From Litomosoides sigmodontis (taxonomy: Eukaryota > Nematoda > Chromadorea > Rhabditida > Onchocercidae), in contig OY718803.1 in NCBI GenBank assembly GCA_963070105.1, positions 8,661,823-8,725,822 of the forward strand: a DNA stretch of 64,000 bases, in the 5' to 3' direction. Below the pieces are notes generated by a model. The model ran no database searches. It saw only the letters and a program-made list of their open reading frames with translations, and was not told the DNA's origin. Positions 1 through 14,300 of the stretch are shown here, in pieces; position 1 is the first letter of the stretch, and the number at the start of each line of letters is the position of its first letter. The translations under genes and the position numbers were made by a program.

Positions 1-41
1 TCGAATTCTGAATCGTCGTAGAGTCACTACATTTGTGGCAG

Positions 42-105
42 TTGAGATTCGTCCAATAAGTTGGAGATTCTTATGTGTTGGAGATTGCTATGAAGTTGGA
101 GATTC
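42..105. repeat. imperfect short tandem repeat in MAP1 intron
   Basis: The motif TTGGAGATTC, or a one-base variant, occurs at about 42, 61, 78 and 96, a period of 17-19 bp. It lies upstream of the acceptor at 129-130, so I treat it as intronic. An additional upstream exon here cannot be excluded. Confidence 0.6.
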
Positions 106-130
106 TTATGCTTAATTGATCGGTTTTTAG

Positions 131-2168
131 CCGGATCCAGCGTTAGATGAAGTAATCGACTCTCTAGCCGAAGCATCGGAAATGGTTGATAATGCAAGGA
201 AAACAACATCTGAACTGGAACGGCATGTCGAAGGTCTAACGACACAGGAAATTAATAATTGCCAATCGGTAACGACAGCTGCTGTTGAAAGTTATGTGGA
301 ACAGCTGACAGCTGTCAAGGATGTGCTTGGTGGACAAATCACCGGCATAACTCATGATATCAATGACAATGCTAATGCGCTTGCGGTATACTTTAATTTA
401 TAGTTGGTTTTAGTATGGTCCCTAAGGTTTAAACGCCTCTTATTATATGTGTCGTGACTACGCGAAAAGCAGTCAAGCTTCTGGCTTATACGGAACTAGT
501 TAGGTGCTTACCTTTTGCTGGCCACCGTATCAATAATGCAGTTACCTGAAGATTCCAAAATGGAACTCTTTCCACTTCGGTTTGTTTACCTTTTGTCGTT
601 GTTTACCTTTTATCATCTTGACAACATTTTACACTTTAGAATCAAAATGCCTATGAAGAAAAGCGTGCAAAAGAAATGTATCTCCCACCAATGACGAGTG
701 CACCTCGAACCCGTACAAAATTAGTCGTTAATGGTGTAAAAACTAAGCCTAAGCTATCCCAGCCACTCTATTTCGATATTGTTTTCGTTCCACATCACGG
801 TGCCCATCCTACGCTGAAAGACGAAGAAGCAGCGAAAGCATTCGTAACTAGTGTTCGGTCCAGGTTTGGTTTACATTAGTGATTTGTTTTCTGCTAAGCT
901 GTCGAAATGTAGTTATGAGTAAGTATGTTGGTGGTTTAGGAGATGTATTGGATATTTTCCTTCGAGCATCCTTATTCTTCTTGCAAAATTAACACTTCTA
1001 TGTGCTTTGAATGCAGGTTACGCAAAAAGTGTCTGATATATCATTCTTATTAGATTTGTTAATACTATAAATGACTCTGACATACATTTGCAAAGCTTAA
1101 AATCTCATATCGACTTATGAAAATGTTTGCTGCTTACTTTGCTGTTTTGTTGCTAATGATTATGCTTTTTAGGCGTTATGTACTAAGTGGAAAGGATTCA
1201 ATAAGAACATATTTTATCGACGGTCTTATTGCTGGTAAAGCAGCGTGGAATAAACCAGGTTGGTTTAGTATAAAGCAAGGCATATGGATGTATATGAGTG
1301 TCACTTCGTTTGTTAAAAAGTGTAAGTCAACAGTTGGGAGGAAATTACTAAATATTTTATTGCTTTACTTTTTATCAAACTAGAAAAAAGTGGAAAATTT
1401 TTGTGCTGTTTCTTTTACGCAATTAGTTTTTACAATTGTGGATTTGTAGAACTTGAGGTGGATGTGCTTCCAACGCATGATAGCGATGAACTGACGCTTT
1501 ATAGCCATGAAAGAGTAAGTTCCTTGTTTTTTTTTTGCTTTTATTAATTTCTATAACAGATACTATTAGAAGAATTTTTCTATTGGTCTATCGAAACATC
1601 CAAGTACTTCAATGTTATGAGAGCGCCAACATCGGCAAAATCATAATTGTCAAGGTACAGTAAAACGGGTTGAAACGTATGGTAATACAAAAGAAATTGA
1701 GACTACCCGTAAACGAAGCGGAAATGGATTGGACTATATGTTTTGTGGCAAGCATCCCAAGTTCTCTTTGTAAGATATGCTGAGTGTAACGAGATATACT
1801 TGCTGCTGTATTGGACTCAAGCGTTCGAATAATTTTCTAGACATTTTTTTGAATACTGTTTGTATTCATCTCCATTTTTTGGGTCAATTCCAAAGAGTTT
1901 TTCGCCGTATATACCTTTTAGTGTTGTGGTCAGCCATTCTGCTTCATACATATGCTTTGTACATCGCCCTTTCCATTGCTAGATTTTTTGCTTGATTTAG
2001 CTAAGCAATGCAGTTTTGCATGTATTCATTTTATACTTCCTGCTTCTTCAGGCGAATGAAATATCCGAAGCGGGCATTAGCTTACGCTCCTCGGTCGAGC
2101 GCTGTACACTGAGGCTATCCAGTGGTGGTGTTGATGATGTGTGTGCCGCATTTAAATTCGAGATGTGA
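131..2168 (+). CDS. maph-1: MAP1/futsch-type microtubule-associated protein, C-terminal part (5' end outside window)
   Basis: Five exons join in phase: 131-384, 640-863, 1173-1258, 1450-1514 and 2052-2168, ending in TGA at 2166-2168. All introns are GT-AG. The first exon, in frame from its acceptor at 129-130, gives a helical acidic stretch (ALDEVIDSLAEASEMVDNAR). The last exons match the MAP1 light-chain C-terminus known from MAP1A/MAP1B/futsch: YFDIVFVPHHGAHPTL, then FIDGLIAGKAAWN, then VLPTHDSDELTLYSHERAN, and a terminal AAFKFEM resembling the family's CKIEF-like end. In the family this region binds microtubules and actin in neurons. The N-terminal metallo-beta-lactamase-like part must lie upstream of position 1. 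The C. elegans maph-1 name is assigned by family resemblance only. The gene is tail-to-tail with the astacin gene. Confidence 0.85.
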
Positions 2169-3934
2169 CTACTATAGCCCGAGCAGAAAATTTCATCTGA
2201 ATCAGTACAGTTCTTCACTTTATTAATCAGAATTTTGTGCATCATTTATCGACATCCACAAATATCATTTTATTTCTTCGCTACGCTACTTTGCTTAAGC
2301 AGACTTTTGAAGTTATGGAAATCATAAGAGTTGTTTTGGAAGTGTGGCTTTTTCAAAAATGCATGGGACAAAAATTTCAGGATTTTTTTGAATGTTTCAA
2401 ATCTAAGATTTTATTCATTCGATAATATTTGTTGAATGAAAAAACGAATTTTCATAACAGTGAAAATAGGGAATGTTGAGAAATCTTGCAGAAAATGCTT
2501 CAGAAACATTTTAAAAGTTACATTTAATTTATAAAATCATTTAATTGGATTTCAAATTCATTAGGGAATAATTAATACAAATCCATCATCAGTGAATCAG
2601 GGGTACAACAACCGTCTTTTGTGACTTTCAAACGGTTTTCACAACTGTCAAATAATGATAATTTATGTTGATTCTTTTATTGTTTTGAAGGCTTGTTCCG
2701 TTTTCAAGGATGCAATGTTCCTTCCTTTTAAATTAGAGGAAATTTTATTCCTGGTCAAGGGTGAGTAGAAGTTTCGATTTACTCTCAGTTAAAATTGAAA
2801 TGACTCACTCATCCTTGTAACATTTATAGTATGTTTTGGTTGTGCTTGTTAGCTTTGATCAGTATCATCATTTCGTTGTTTCCAAAGGTCATTCGGAATT
2901 TATGCGCTTTTGATTATCGATCGTTACAGTTTGCTTTATAGCATATAAAATTTGTGGATTACATTTTTCTCCAAACATCTTTTGTTGCTGCTTTTATATC
3001 AGTAATTTAATTTATCGTTATTTTGTGAAGTTTAAAATGTTAATTAAAGAAAAGATCTTGTTAGTTTTCCCATGTCTGTAAAGTATGAAATTTCGTTATT
3101 TTTACACCATCGTACCAGTGTTTGACGCACTTTTAAAATTTCCCAAAAAATTGAAATTGCCATATCGAAATATTGGCTCAACCTAACAGTTCTCATGCAG
3201 CATTGCTGAGATTTATAATTTACTAAGCTAAAATCTAAATTCTGTATGCGCTTTCGGAATTCAGCACTTTCGGGTTTTTTTTTCCTGTTTAAGAGTGATG
3301 AATAGCGTGGATATTCATGAGTGTGTTATCGTCAGAAAATTACAATTCTCATAAGTATGCCGCCTGTTAAAAATCATATTGCAATAATTTATATGGTTTT
3401 TGTTCTGCACAAACTCGCCGTTCAATTAAAATGAGAGAGATTGTGATGATGAATGATAGTGACGTGTGCAGGAAAGATACGATGCAGGATTTCAGAATTT
3501 ATAAATTGATTTTGAGAATTGGGAAAAGCAGTGCTGACGGACGAAGGGATTTCTCAGATTTCACGACATCAAGTTTTTTTTTTCATGAAAAGGACTTCAG
3601 ATCAAGTTAGAAGAAAATAGGTTAATATTTACAATTGATAGTCTATAGAATTTATACAAATGAAATCAAAATAGGCTGATCACTGTGGCACCTTCCGTTA
3701 ATATTCTGAAATGGTGGACAACAACTTGGTTGACTGCAACTCTTTAATAGATCTCCAGGTCTGAAAATCAAATTTGAGACAAGGTCAGCTGAAATATTGT
3801 TCGAATCAAAATCCAAAAGCATTAATGTAGTGGGATATTACTTCATTATATCATCGTAAGCCATAATTTCATATCGTAATCACTGATGCGCCCGTTCCGC
3901 TCTTATCATTACTGCTATCACTAAGCGTTATTTG
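2169..3934. other. convergent intergenic region, MAP1 to astacin
   Basis: About 1.77 kb between two 3' ends. It holds presumed 3' UTRs of both genes and AT-rich sequence. I see no coding exon, no RNA gene and no recognisable mobile element on either strand. Confidence 0.6.
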
Positions 3935-6900
3935 TCAATGAATAGAAGAAAAGATATACTTGCTACATGTGCTACCATCAGTACATATTCGATTTTTGAA
4001 TTTAACATTATCACATCTGGCATTAACTGGACATGCTTGCAGGTTGCACGTGGAGAATTCTTGACCTTTACCGCTGTAATTAAATTTTTTTCCACGAATG
4101 AAATTGGACACATCATGGCAATAATTGCTAAAGGAGAAGAATGACACCTGCACTGGGCAGTTTTGCATGCCCGAATCCTGGACTGTATGCCACAAGCGCC
4201 ACACGGTCGTGAACATTGTGACCACTCACCCCACTCAGACCAAATATTCTCCCCAGCTATTGTCGTTCGAGGCGCTGAAATGTTTATTTAATTTCCCAAA
4301 AAAAAAAAAAATTTAATTTCCCTTTCTCTTATCTCCCTAAAGAGTTTTGTTTTTCTCACTGAATTTGTGACTTTCTTAAAAATTAAGCGTTTCTTACGGT
4401 ATCATTAGTTTTCGTGCAAAAATTATATATAACCCTTCGGTAACAAGCATTCGTTCGTTTGCTGATATAATCCTTCTGCACACAATTATCTTCAGGCATA
4501 AAACTGTGCGAAATGAATTTGTAAAGTTTTCACTCTACCTGCAGTTGTTGTTTTGAGTAATTCAGGAGTTGTTTGAGCTGGTTTCATTGCTAAAACATGG
4601 AAAGAAAAATGACGATTCACTGCCGAATTTCATTTGAAAAAAAGAAACATCTGTGGGTACGAACTTTTTCGAAATTTCAAGTTAAAACCGGTATCTTCTG
4701 CTACTGTCGCTCGAAATATGATAACAGCTTGATGCAATGACGAAATTAATGAGTTCGCTGGTTTATCGTAGCAGCACATCCTGAAAATTTCTTTTATCGC
4801 CGTCTCATTTCCTTCTTCATCATCTATCTTTCATTTACGCATACTTACTACCGCTTCTCTCCTCTGGACATTTGTGAACGAAATAAAATTAATTCTTTCA
4901 TTCCTAAATGAGTAGGAATTATAATGGAGAATGATAGTGTCATATCAGCCAATCAATCTCGTCGTATCAATAATTTAATGAGCGTTAACACTGCAAAATA
5001 CTTCATTTTATTATTATTTATTACTTTATTATTATTAATTACTATTATTATTGTTAATTATTATTATTAATTATTATTAATTATTATTATTTATTATTAT
5101 TAATTATTATTAATTATTATTAATTATTATTAATTATTATTAATTATTATTATTAATTATTATTATTAATTATTATTATTAATTATTATTATTAATTATT
5201 ATTATTAATTATTATTATTAATTATTATTATTAATTATTATTATTAATTATTATTATTAATTATTATTATTAATTATTATTATTAATTATTATTATTAAT
5301 TATTATTATTAATTATTATTATTAATTATTATTATTAATTATTATTATTAATTATTATTATTAATTATTATTATTAATTATTATTATTAATTATTATTAT
5401 TAATTATTATTATTAATTATTATTATTAATTATTATTATTAATTATTATTATTAATTATTATTATTAATTATTTATTATTAATTATTTATTATTATTAAT
5501 TATTATTATTAATTATTATTAATTCTTATTATTAATTATTATTATTAATTATTATTATTAATTATTATTATTAATTATTATTATTAATTATTATTATTAA
5601 TTATTATTATTAATTATTATTATTAATTATTATTATTAATTATTATTATTAATTATTATTATTAATTATTATTATTAATTATTATTATTAATTATTATTA
5701 TTAATTATTATTATTAATTATTATTATTAATTATTATTATTAATTATTATTATTAATTATTATTATTAATTATTATTATTAATTATTATTATTAATTATT
5801 ATTATTAATTATTATTATTAATTATTATTATTAATTATTATTAATTATTATTAATAATTATTATTATTAATTATTATTATTAATTATTATTATTAATTAT
5901 TATTATTAATTATTATTATTTATTATTATTATTAATTATTATTATTAATTATTATTATTAATTATTATTATTAATTATTATTATTAATTATTATTATTAA
6001 CTATTATTAATAATTATTATTATTAATTATTATTATTATTTATTATTATTTATTATTATTATTTATTATTATTATTTATTATTATTATTTATTATTATTA
6101 TTTATTATTATTATTTATTATTATTATTTATTATTATTATTTATTATTATTATTTATTATTATTATTTATTATTATTATTTATTATTATTATTTATTATT
6201 ATTATTTATTATTATTATTTATTATTATTATTTATTATTATTATTTATTATTATTATTTATTATTATTATTTATTATTATTATTTTTTATTATTATTTAT
6301 TATTATTATTAATTATTATTATTATTAATTATTATTAATTATTATTAATTATTATTAATTATTATTAATTATTATTAATTATTATTAATTATTATTAATT
6401 ATTATTAATTATTATTAATTATTATTATTAAATTATTAAATATCATTAAATGCGATAATGGCAGTTGTATTTCGGACTTTTACAGTATATAATAATTCCA
6501 GGATTACATAATTTTGCATCACTTCTATCTAGTCCTACCATGTAAACTTCTCAAACGATCGAAATGAATTTTTTGCAGTAACGAGAAACACATATCCGTG
6601 ATAATCCAGTATTTTGAAATGTGGTAATTATTAAGAGAAGTGGGACGATACAAACAATATGCAAATGTGCACGCTTACTCAGCATTACCAAATTACAGAT
6701 TATTTTATCTTTCATTTATGAGAATTGCAGTGAATCAGCAAAATTAAACTTTGTTGCACTTTATCGAATTTTATATGTTTTAAATGTTAACTTCTTGATT
6801 TCGTATTGAAATACCATAGTCATAGGTGAGCGTGTATTTAAACTCTGAGGTTACGTATGTAAGAGTAGGCTAAAGATGAGATTCATGCATCGGTAAGTGC

Positions 6901-9900
6901 GCATGAATCTGATAACAGTTGCAATTAGCATGGGAAAGCACTCATAGCGGTTGGAAGAGATAGATTAACCTGTAACCAGTATTAGCCATGTCAGTGCCAA
7001 TTTTCAATTCAATATAATCAACACAGGTGGTGGAGCAAAATATTCCAAAATCGTCCTCGAAACTGATTTCAATTCTCTCGTCTGAAACGAATAATGATGT
7101 TGATGAGATGAAGTTAATTGCAGCAGTTAGAAATGTATGAATTTCAAAAATTCATCAACCTTCATCAGTTTTAATGAGCCAATTGCATGTGATATTCGTG
7201 GGATATCCATTGGGATATCCTGGTGATTTAATTTGCTGCCAGTCAGCTTCAGCTTTCAACGTCCCACCGCATTTGCTATCCGCTGAAGCATTCTGCTAAA
7301 GCATTTTGGTGAAGTAGGCAAGGCGAAGCACAAAATCTAATTTCATTAATCCAATCATTGATGATAGAGAAAATTTATTCGATAATTTTATTGCGCTTGT
7401 CAGTGCGTGATTAGTTGCTATTTATTTAATGCAAAAAAGAACTCGCTTCATTTGAAATGTGAAAAAAATAGCTAAATTTACATTCGCTAGTGTCATGCGT
7501 TTCGCATTTTGGACCACCAAAACCGCTCGGACAAGAGCAACTTTTGCAATCACTGGGATTCAGATAGCCGCCATTTCTGCATTCATTTTTTTCCTTACAA
7601 TGGCCTACGTAAATGAAGCAGTTAAATGATTTTGAATTTAAATCTGAAGCGTTTGCAACAGAATTTGCAAATAATTTAAAATCCGATTTGAATTTCAGGA
7701 CAAACCATAAATGGAGGTTAGTTACCTTTGCAGTAAGCCTCATTAATTAATTTGACATCGTAGAAGGACAGTGAATCTCGTTGACCAATTGTCATTTGAT
7801 AGAATGGATCTCTGTAATAATTGTTAATATTTGTTTCAAGTAACCACAGGAAGCTGGAATTAATTGCTAATTAATGAAATTGATAAAGTTAATGAAAATA
7901 CCTTGTGAGAAGTGTCTTGCTTTTCTGGTCTACGCTAAATGCTGTAGAGCCATAATGCATGATGGAACCAAGATCGTACGGCACATCAAAAGTTGTAATT
8001 TCATTTTCACTTCGTTTCAAAAATTCGCTAATATAAGATGGTATTATATAATTCTTCACTACCTTAATATACTTTTCCGCATCAGGTCTCGATTGCTCAT
8101 GCCATAGGCCTAGTGTATGGCCAAGTTCATGTATTACGGTACCCACCTAAAATGCAATAAATTTCATGGAAAATTTCACCTTAATAGGAAGAATAGTTTT
8201 ATTTCCATTTAGTAAAAGTGAGCATTTTTTGGCAGGGATTTTTTGAAGGACAATTGACCATTTAAATTGATACTTAAAATAATTGGTGGAAAAAATGAGA
8301 GTCATTAAATGCTGACCCATATGAAATCTTACCCTTTCACATCCCTTACCAATGGATATCCCTTGTCTACCACCGAAACGGCCGATCATCGAATAACATC
8401 TGCAAGAAATCTTCCACCACCCATCACAAATAACATTTTGTTGAAATTTCATTTTTGCCCATAAATATCATTAAATAATTTCTGCCTTTTTTTTCTCCTT
8501 TTTTTTTATTACTTAAAGATGAAAAAGCATGCCGATTAGTTGATTATAAATGCAAACTGAACTTACCCATCACCGGCAAAAAATTCAAGATAATCACCAC
8601 TAGCATCCTGATCATTCTCAAATGTAATACATGTATTGCTCTGCCATATTCTCAAAGCTTTCAGAATTTGGCTGATTTGTAGAATATCTCAAATGTTAAA
8701 TTAATTTAAATAAAAGACAGAGAGGCGCGGAGACGGACAGACAGACAGAGAGAAAAAGAAAACTGCTTTAATTTCTTTCTTTTTGTTGTTAATTAAATTC
8801 ATTTTTACTAACCAAGTGATTCATCAAATCGATATTTTATGGGAAATTGTAACCATTTAGCTTCCGGATCGGAGCTGAAACGTTTCTCTTTCTGAAACGC
8901 TCCACGAAATAAATACAATGGCGCATCAAGCGCTATCCGTTGCTTCCCTTTTTTATTTGTGCTATCTTTGCTGGCCAGTGTGTCCAGTATGGTCATTGCT
9001 TGTTTTGTTGAAAGGAATATGTCACCTGAAAGCAATGCTTTTTACTTTATTAGCATTTAAAATGGTGGAAATTAATTTTAATTTCAAATTTTTACTACCT
9101 TCAAAGAGATATGGTGTTAATTTACTGGTTGTTTTCGGTTGCTCTGTACTAATTGACACATCCTTTTGACTATCAACAGCGCTCTGTAGTAAAATGCAAC
9201 TTGCTCAATAAAGCATTTGAAAAAAAAATGATTTTAATTTCCAAAGTTATTTTTTGTTTTGATACGAAATAATTTCAATTTCATTATCAATTCTTGATTT
9301 CAACAATCAATGCGATCGATATCGAAAATATTTAAAATTGTATGAGTTACGAAATTTTTAGCATATTTCAAACATACGTCACGACTGAATACACGATTTC
9401 CATACGCTTGACTATGTGCAATTTCCTTCATTTGTAGTAGCAATGAGCTTACAACATTAATATGCTTATCATCGTAAGCAAAATGCTTTCGTAATTCCTA
9501 CAATACTTCACTGATTTTTCAAATTTAACATAAATTCGTACATTTTTTAAATTTAAGATAAATGGAACGCTTATTATTGTCAATCGGCTTTTGGTACAAC
9601 ACTTTACTAATATCCTTTAATGATTATAGGTGAAGTAAAACCAACACACTCCACTGCTGTAGTTAACTTGCTTATGATGCGCTAATGAAATTGAAGTGTA
9701 TTTTTTCAGCAATTGAAGAGTAAGGTTTTTTCTCTTGCATGAAATAGAATAAACCTTTCCCTCTTCCAATAAAATGCTCAATGCTTAATTTCAACTCATA
9801 CACTCATTAATGAAATTATCTACGATTATCAGAAAGCACTGGTGCTATGCAAACATTGAACAGAGTGATTCTGAACTGCTTTTCCAGCTAATAGACAATT

Positions 9901-10374
9901 TTGTTTTCAAAGCATATAAGAAAGATTGTGCGAAGGTGCGCAGCAATAAGGCATTAATAAAACGTAGTGAAATACTTAAGATAGAAATGCACTCGAATTA
10001 ATCACCAAAAATTTTGAATACTTTTTCAATTTGCAGCCTATTTAAGACTTGAAAATAGAGTAAGAGAGTAATGTGAGGCACATTGTTGCAACAATGATTA
10101 GGGAATACTTTTCCTCGCATATTTACATATTTCCATGAATTCATATTCATTTCTTGTCTTCTTTTTTTTCATCAAAAAAGAAAGAAAAAAAAACCATTGT
10201 TGTAAATGAATTTTCAACTTTTCTACGATAATACTACAAGTAATGAAAGAGTGAATAGGTTTAACTTACCTGTTTAATACCTTCACCATTGGCAGTATCA
10301 TCATTTATTATGAAAAATATTATAATTCGCAATGTGAAATGGAAATTTCCGAAGAAAATTCTGACGACAACCAT
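3935..10374 (-). CDS. nas-36: astacin metalloprotease, NAS-36/NAS-37 type (astacin-EGF-CUB-TSP1)
   Basis: Fourteen exons, all phases consistent: 10270-10374, 9378-9497, 9099-9183, 8809-9025, 8567-8671, 8333-8399, 7902-8146, 7726-7811, 7482-7604, 7160-7282, 6970-7081, 4665-4780, 4148-4274 and 3935-4073. They encode about 589 aa. The start ATG (10374) opens a hydrophobic leader. A prodomain ends at a furin-like KEKR (about residue 152). The catalytic domain (about 153-343) carries the zinc motif HELGHTLGLWHEQ (about 239-250) and the Met-turn SIMHYG. An EGF domain (NECRNGGYLNPSDCKSCSC), a CUB domain (CGGTLKAEADWQQIKSPGYP onward) and a thrombospondin type-1 repeat (WSEWGEWSQCSRPCGACG, STCNLQACP) follow. 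In C. elegans this domain order is that of NAS-36/NAS-37, secreted proteases needed for shedding the old cuticle. The length favours NAS-36, but this is not proven. The 4781-6969 intron contains a TTA satellite. Confidence 0.92.
5003..6440. repeat. TTA-rich satellite with 13-bp and 10-bp units, inside astacin intron
   Basis: About 1.4 kb of A/T-only sequence lies between two CUB exons of the astacin gene. The array is segmented. A 10-bp unit TAATTATTAT comes first (about 5090-5140), then a 13-bp unit TAATTATTATTAT to about 6040. A different 13-bp unit TTTATTATTATTA runs to about 6300, and the 10-bp unit returns to about 6430. Scattered single-base variants occur near 5470, 5525, 5850 and 6000. 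Being intronic, it is transcribed in the astacin pre-mRNA as the AAT-rich strand. Confidence 0.95.
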
Positions 10375-11368
10375 TTTGACTATGATATGAATCGACGTGG
10401 GATCAATTTGTTCGTTGAGGAGGAAAAAAAAAATTAGGAAGGGTGATAAGATATGGATATGGGAAGAAGAGATGGTGGAATTTTTATTTCCTTTCTTTCA
10501 TCTGCTCCGCCATCAATATACGACGGATTGAGCGAATAAATTAAAACATTTGACAGGTGAAAAAAAAATTCGCGCAGGAGAAGTACCTCTGTGATTGAAA
10601 ATGTTATTTCAAGAACAAGTTCCAAGACTGTGAGATCAGCATAAAGTTTTCTGCATCCTTAAACATATGATATTCGAATATGAAGTGATTTTTCATTGAT
10701 CCATTCTCATCGCATGTCATCAAATCATTGACAATTCCACTCATTACTGTAGGTTGCCGGCTCCAAAAAAAAATAAAAAAAAATTGGTTCGCTTTTTCGT
10801 CCAAAATGTTTGGAATTATTTAAATGTTGGATTATATATGAAGTAGATAGGTACAAGCACTAGATATGGCTCATTACTGATCACAAATCGATCTAAGTAG
10901 TTCAGTTTTACTTCCTTCCTATGTGATCTAGAGTAAGTACCGTTCAGTTAATAAAAAAAAAATTATCAAGTGGATATCACATATGGATTTTGGATAGCAA
11001 TATTTTTTGAGCAAAATTGAATTTGAAAAATATTTGTAACTCATAATGAAATTAATTTTCTTTTCTTTAAAAAAAAATACCATGAAATTAATTTACTGAA
11101 TCGATTTTTCATTCATTTAATCACTCCGACCATCTTACCGTCATTATTGAAACAGAGACAGCTCAGCTCGTCAGAATGCTACGTTTTTTTTATTGCGACA
11201 AAAATAATTGATTTCATATTGTAAAATGCTACTAATTAAATTTAATGACACCGTAATTCAAGAATTTCAGCTATCACTCGAAAGCCATCATTAGAATATC
11301 GGGAGGCGACACCTCAACTGTAGCAAAGTTGCCTAATTCCAGCACACCTTCTTACAGTGTAAATACCA
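10375..11368. other. spacer between FAS1 gene 3' end and astacin 5' end
   Basis: About 1 kb between two genes on the same strand. It should hold the FAS1 3' UTR and the astacin promoter. There are several A-runs but no exon with a usable frame and splice sites. The distance is larger than I would expect for a nematode operon spacer. Confidence 0.5.
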
Positions 11369-14300
11369 TCAAAGAGATACAATGTATATTAAGAGTAAAA
11401 TGATGAAGAAATGTGTAAAGTTTAGCGCTGAAGAAGCCAGTGCTTCAAGATCACGCTCGTAAATCAGTACGTTATCGATCATATGCATAAAACCATTGAT
11501 GCCAGCTTTTTCACCACCCGGAATTATGCGTGCAACACGATTACCACGAGGCCAATAAAGTTCAAAAGCTGAAAAAATGATTTCCTCACCATTAAAGACA
11601 TATTCTTTTTATAAATAATTTCCAGCTATTAGCAATACAAATGAAGAGCTGATTATCTCAACAAATTAAAATTCATTATCTGAAGAGGGCGATTTTGTTA
11701 CCGCAAGTGCTTTTTCTATCTTATAATTGTAAAGAAGACGTCATCGCAATATTCCTTTAAACTATTCAGTAATTTTTTTTTTTTTTTGCGTGATTGGTCA
11801 ATTAGACTTACAACGTCCCCTTGGGCGTATCACCACTTTTTCATCATTCATCACCACATATGTTCGCTCCCTTAGATCAGTGTACATAAGTGAAAGACCC
11901 TGAATAATATGTCGCTTAAAAACGTACTGCAGTGCTGACCAGTGTTTACCATCCGTCATTTTGTACTTCAATGAAGTTGGCACCTGCGGAAATCAATTCA
12001 TTTTATAATGGAAAATTGATGATGAGGAAAATTGAATTGTGAGCATGGTCAAAAGAAAATGTAATACCAAAGAAAATGTAGCGCAACTATTCATACCTTA
12101 TTCCAAGCTTCATTAGTTGGCACGAAAAATGTGAAATTTTGTTGTGGTGTTAGCACTTGCCACGGATCCAACGAGTATCGCAGTTGCAGATTTTCAAGCA
12201 TTGAGTATGATGTCCTGAAGCGATAACCAATCTTCTACTTTACAAATAGAAATGAATTCTGAATGGCACTTACTGAAGCCTAGTATCATTTCGCATAACT
12301 TCATACAACGTTTCGTATGGCACTCCAAGGACACGATCGATATAATGCACAATACCATTAACAGCTGCGACATTATCCATTATAATTGCTGCTCGTACAC
12401 CACCACCAGTAACATAATAAGCTGGAAATTTCAGTAATTTAGTCGATAGCTGGAGAAATTTATTAATGAATGGTTATGCTCATCCATAGATTGAATATGC
12501 AAATCACTTACTGATATTGTTCCTTGGCCATTCACCTCGGATGAAATGTAGCTGACGTATGTTATCCACTGTGTTTACAACTGTTTCATTTGTCATTTCA
12601 CTAATGGTCAACTCCTTATTGGGAATTATATGAAGCTTAAGAATCTATAATTATAAATTTTCGTAGAAAATTCAGTTCACTTGATGACGTATGGCGTAAA
12701 CTATGATATATGATGTGATGTAAACTTCTCGTGACATAATTAGTATTTCAAGAATGGAAAGTGATTAAAGAAGTGTTTGATGTGAAACCTTCTCGAGCCA
12801 AATTCGCTCTCTCAGAAGTCTTCGTTCGATATATTCAGGAATTTGCTCGAATGCTTCATTGTAGGGCGCAAAAAACGTCACCATACCACCGGTAGCCGAG
12901 AGATAACTGCGAATCATTTGGCCAATTATGTTTATATAGCCGATCAGAGTTGTGCACTGTTTGTTATCCCTAATGAGCTGAAGAGAACATTTTAAGTCCC
13001 AAAAATTCAGAAAAAGTGGAATTTTTTTTTCTTCCAATTCAACTAATCGGTACAAATTTTTATTATAAAATTTATGAAAATTTTAAACTAATGTTCAGGA
13101 CTTTCTTGTTTACTTTCTCAGCGATAACTTGTTAGTGAGAGAGAAAAGTGAACAGTGGAAATTAAGAAAATTTCGAAAAATGTTTTTTTTTTCGAGCAAG
13201 AACAAAAGAATTGAATGAAGCGGCTCATTTCGATGAGGCATCACTAATGTTTCATGCAACTGGGAAATGTTTCGAAATATATTCATAAATAAAATTTCTG
13301 CAATGGAAACAATAAGCGTAATATCCAAATGACAAATACTTGAAGCTAAACGACAAATATTCTTTTAAAGCTTTAAATGAGGTATAAAAAAAAATTGTAT
13401 GAAAATTTTTTAGTAAATGATCGCTAATCTGGGCATCAACTAATCCAGGTCTGATATTTCAAAAAATAAAATTCCACCCTCAATTTTCACAACGTTTCTT
13501 TTGCACTCATTATTACTCCACATTTACGCCTTCATCGCTGAAGTAGAAATGAATGAAATGGAAGAGAACTTCAAAAGACACAGCTGTTCACAATTTCATG
13601 GATCAAAGTTCTTTTTTTCAAGGTATTTGACTTCTAACCTCTCATTTTTTGCATGTAAAACCTGTGTGTTCGATTAAATCAGCCATGATTTGAATTTTGC
13701 TTATGCTCAGTTATCAACGTGATGAAACGCTTTGCAACACTGCTCACAACAATTTACTATTTCTTCAGAGCAGTGCACAATTTCAAATTGCCCCCTAAAA
13801 TTGACATTCCACAAAGTTTTGCTTTCATTTGCTTTAACTTCCATTTGAATTATAAGCTATGAAAATAACTTGACATTCGAAGTGTAAGAAGAAAGACCTG
13901 GTCGATGGTATTGGTGACAATGCCAAGAACATTGTCAACAATATGGACTACACCATTTTGAACCGGAATATTTGGTACCACAATTTTAGCCCAAACTGCG
14001 CCGTGACGAAATTGCCCATACCGTTCGTGCACTTCAGAGATCGCATAAACTATTTATAAGTTAAAGTGAGTAAAGATTTTGTTGCGTGCAGTTTGCAACA
14101 GTAACTTAATTAGTTGAGTACCATCAAAAATTCTTTTTTGTGAGATGTTTTGAATTATTATGATCAGTGACAGGTATACGTCAAAAAACGTAAGAGTGCT
14201 TAAAAATATAGCCAAATGACACATTTGAAAACCGTAATTAATTTGTTAATTTATTTTATTTATTTAAATAATCATTTGTTCTACGTAAATCCTATCACTT

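Noticed and set aside
4128..4147. A 20-base GT-AG intron in the astacin TSP1 exon that would also keep the frame
   Set aside because: The alternative acceptor 54 bases further gives a normal 74-base intron and restores the canonical TSP1 spacing (CKTAQC, SGKGQEFSTCNLQACP). A 20-base intron is below any size I know for nematodes.
5003..6440. CRISPR-like regular array
   Set aside because: There are no unique spacers. Units are contiguous 10- or 13-bp A/T words in a eukaryotic intron.
7283..7292. Acceptor TTTAGCAG at 7293 for the first CUB exon
   Set aside because: Joining it to the EGF exon (phase 1) produces TAA. The acceptor ten bases later (GCTTCAG) gives Ser and an open frame.
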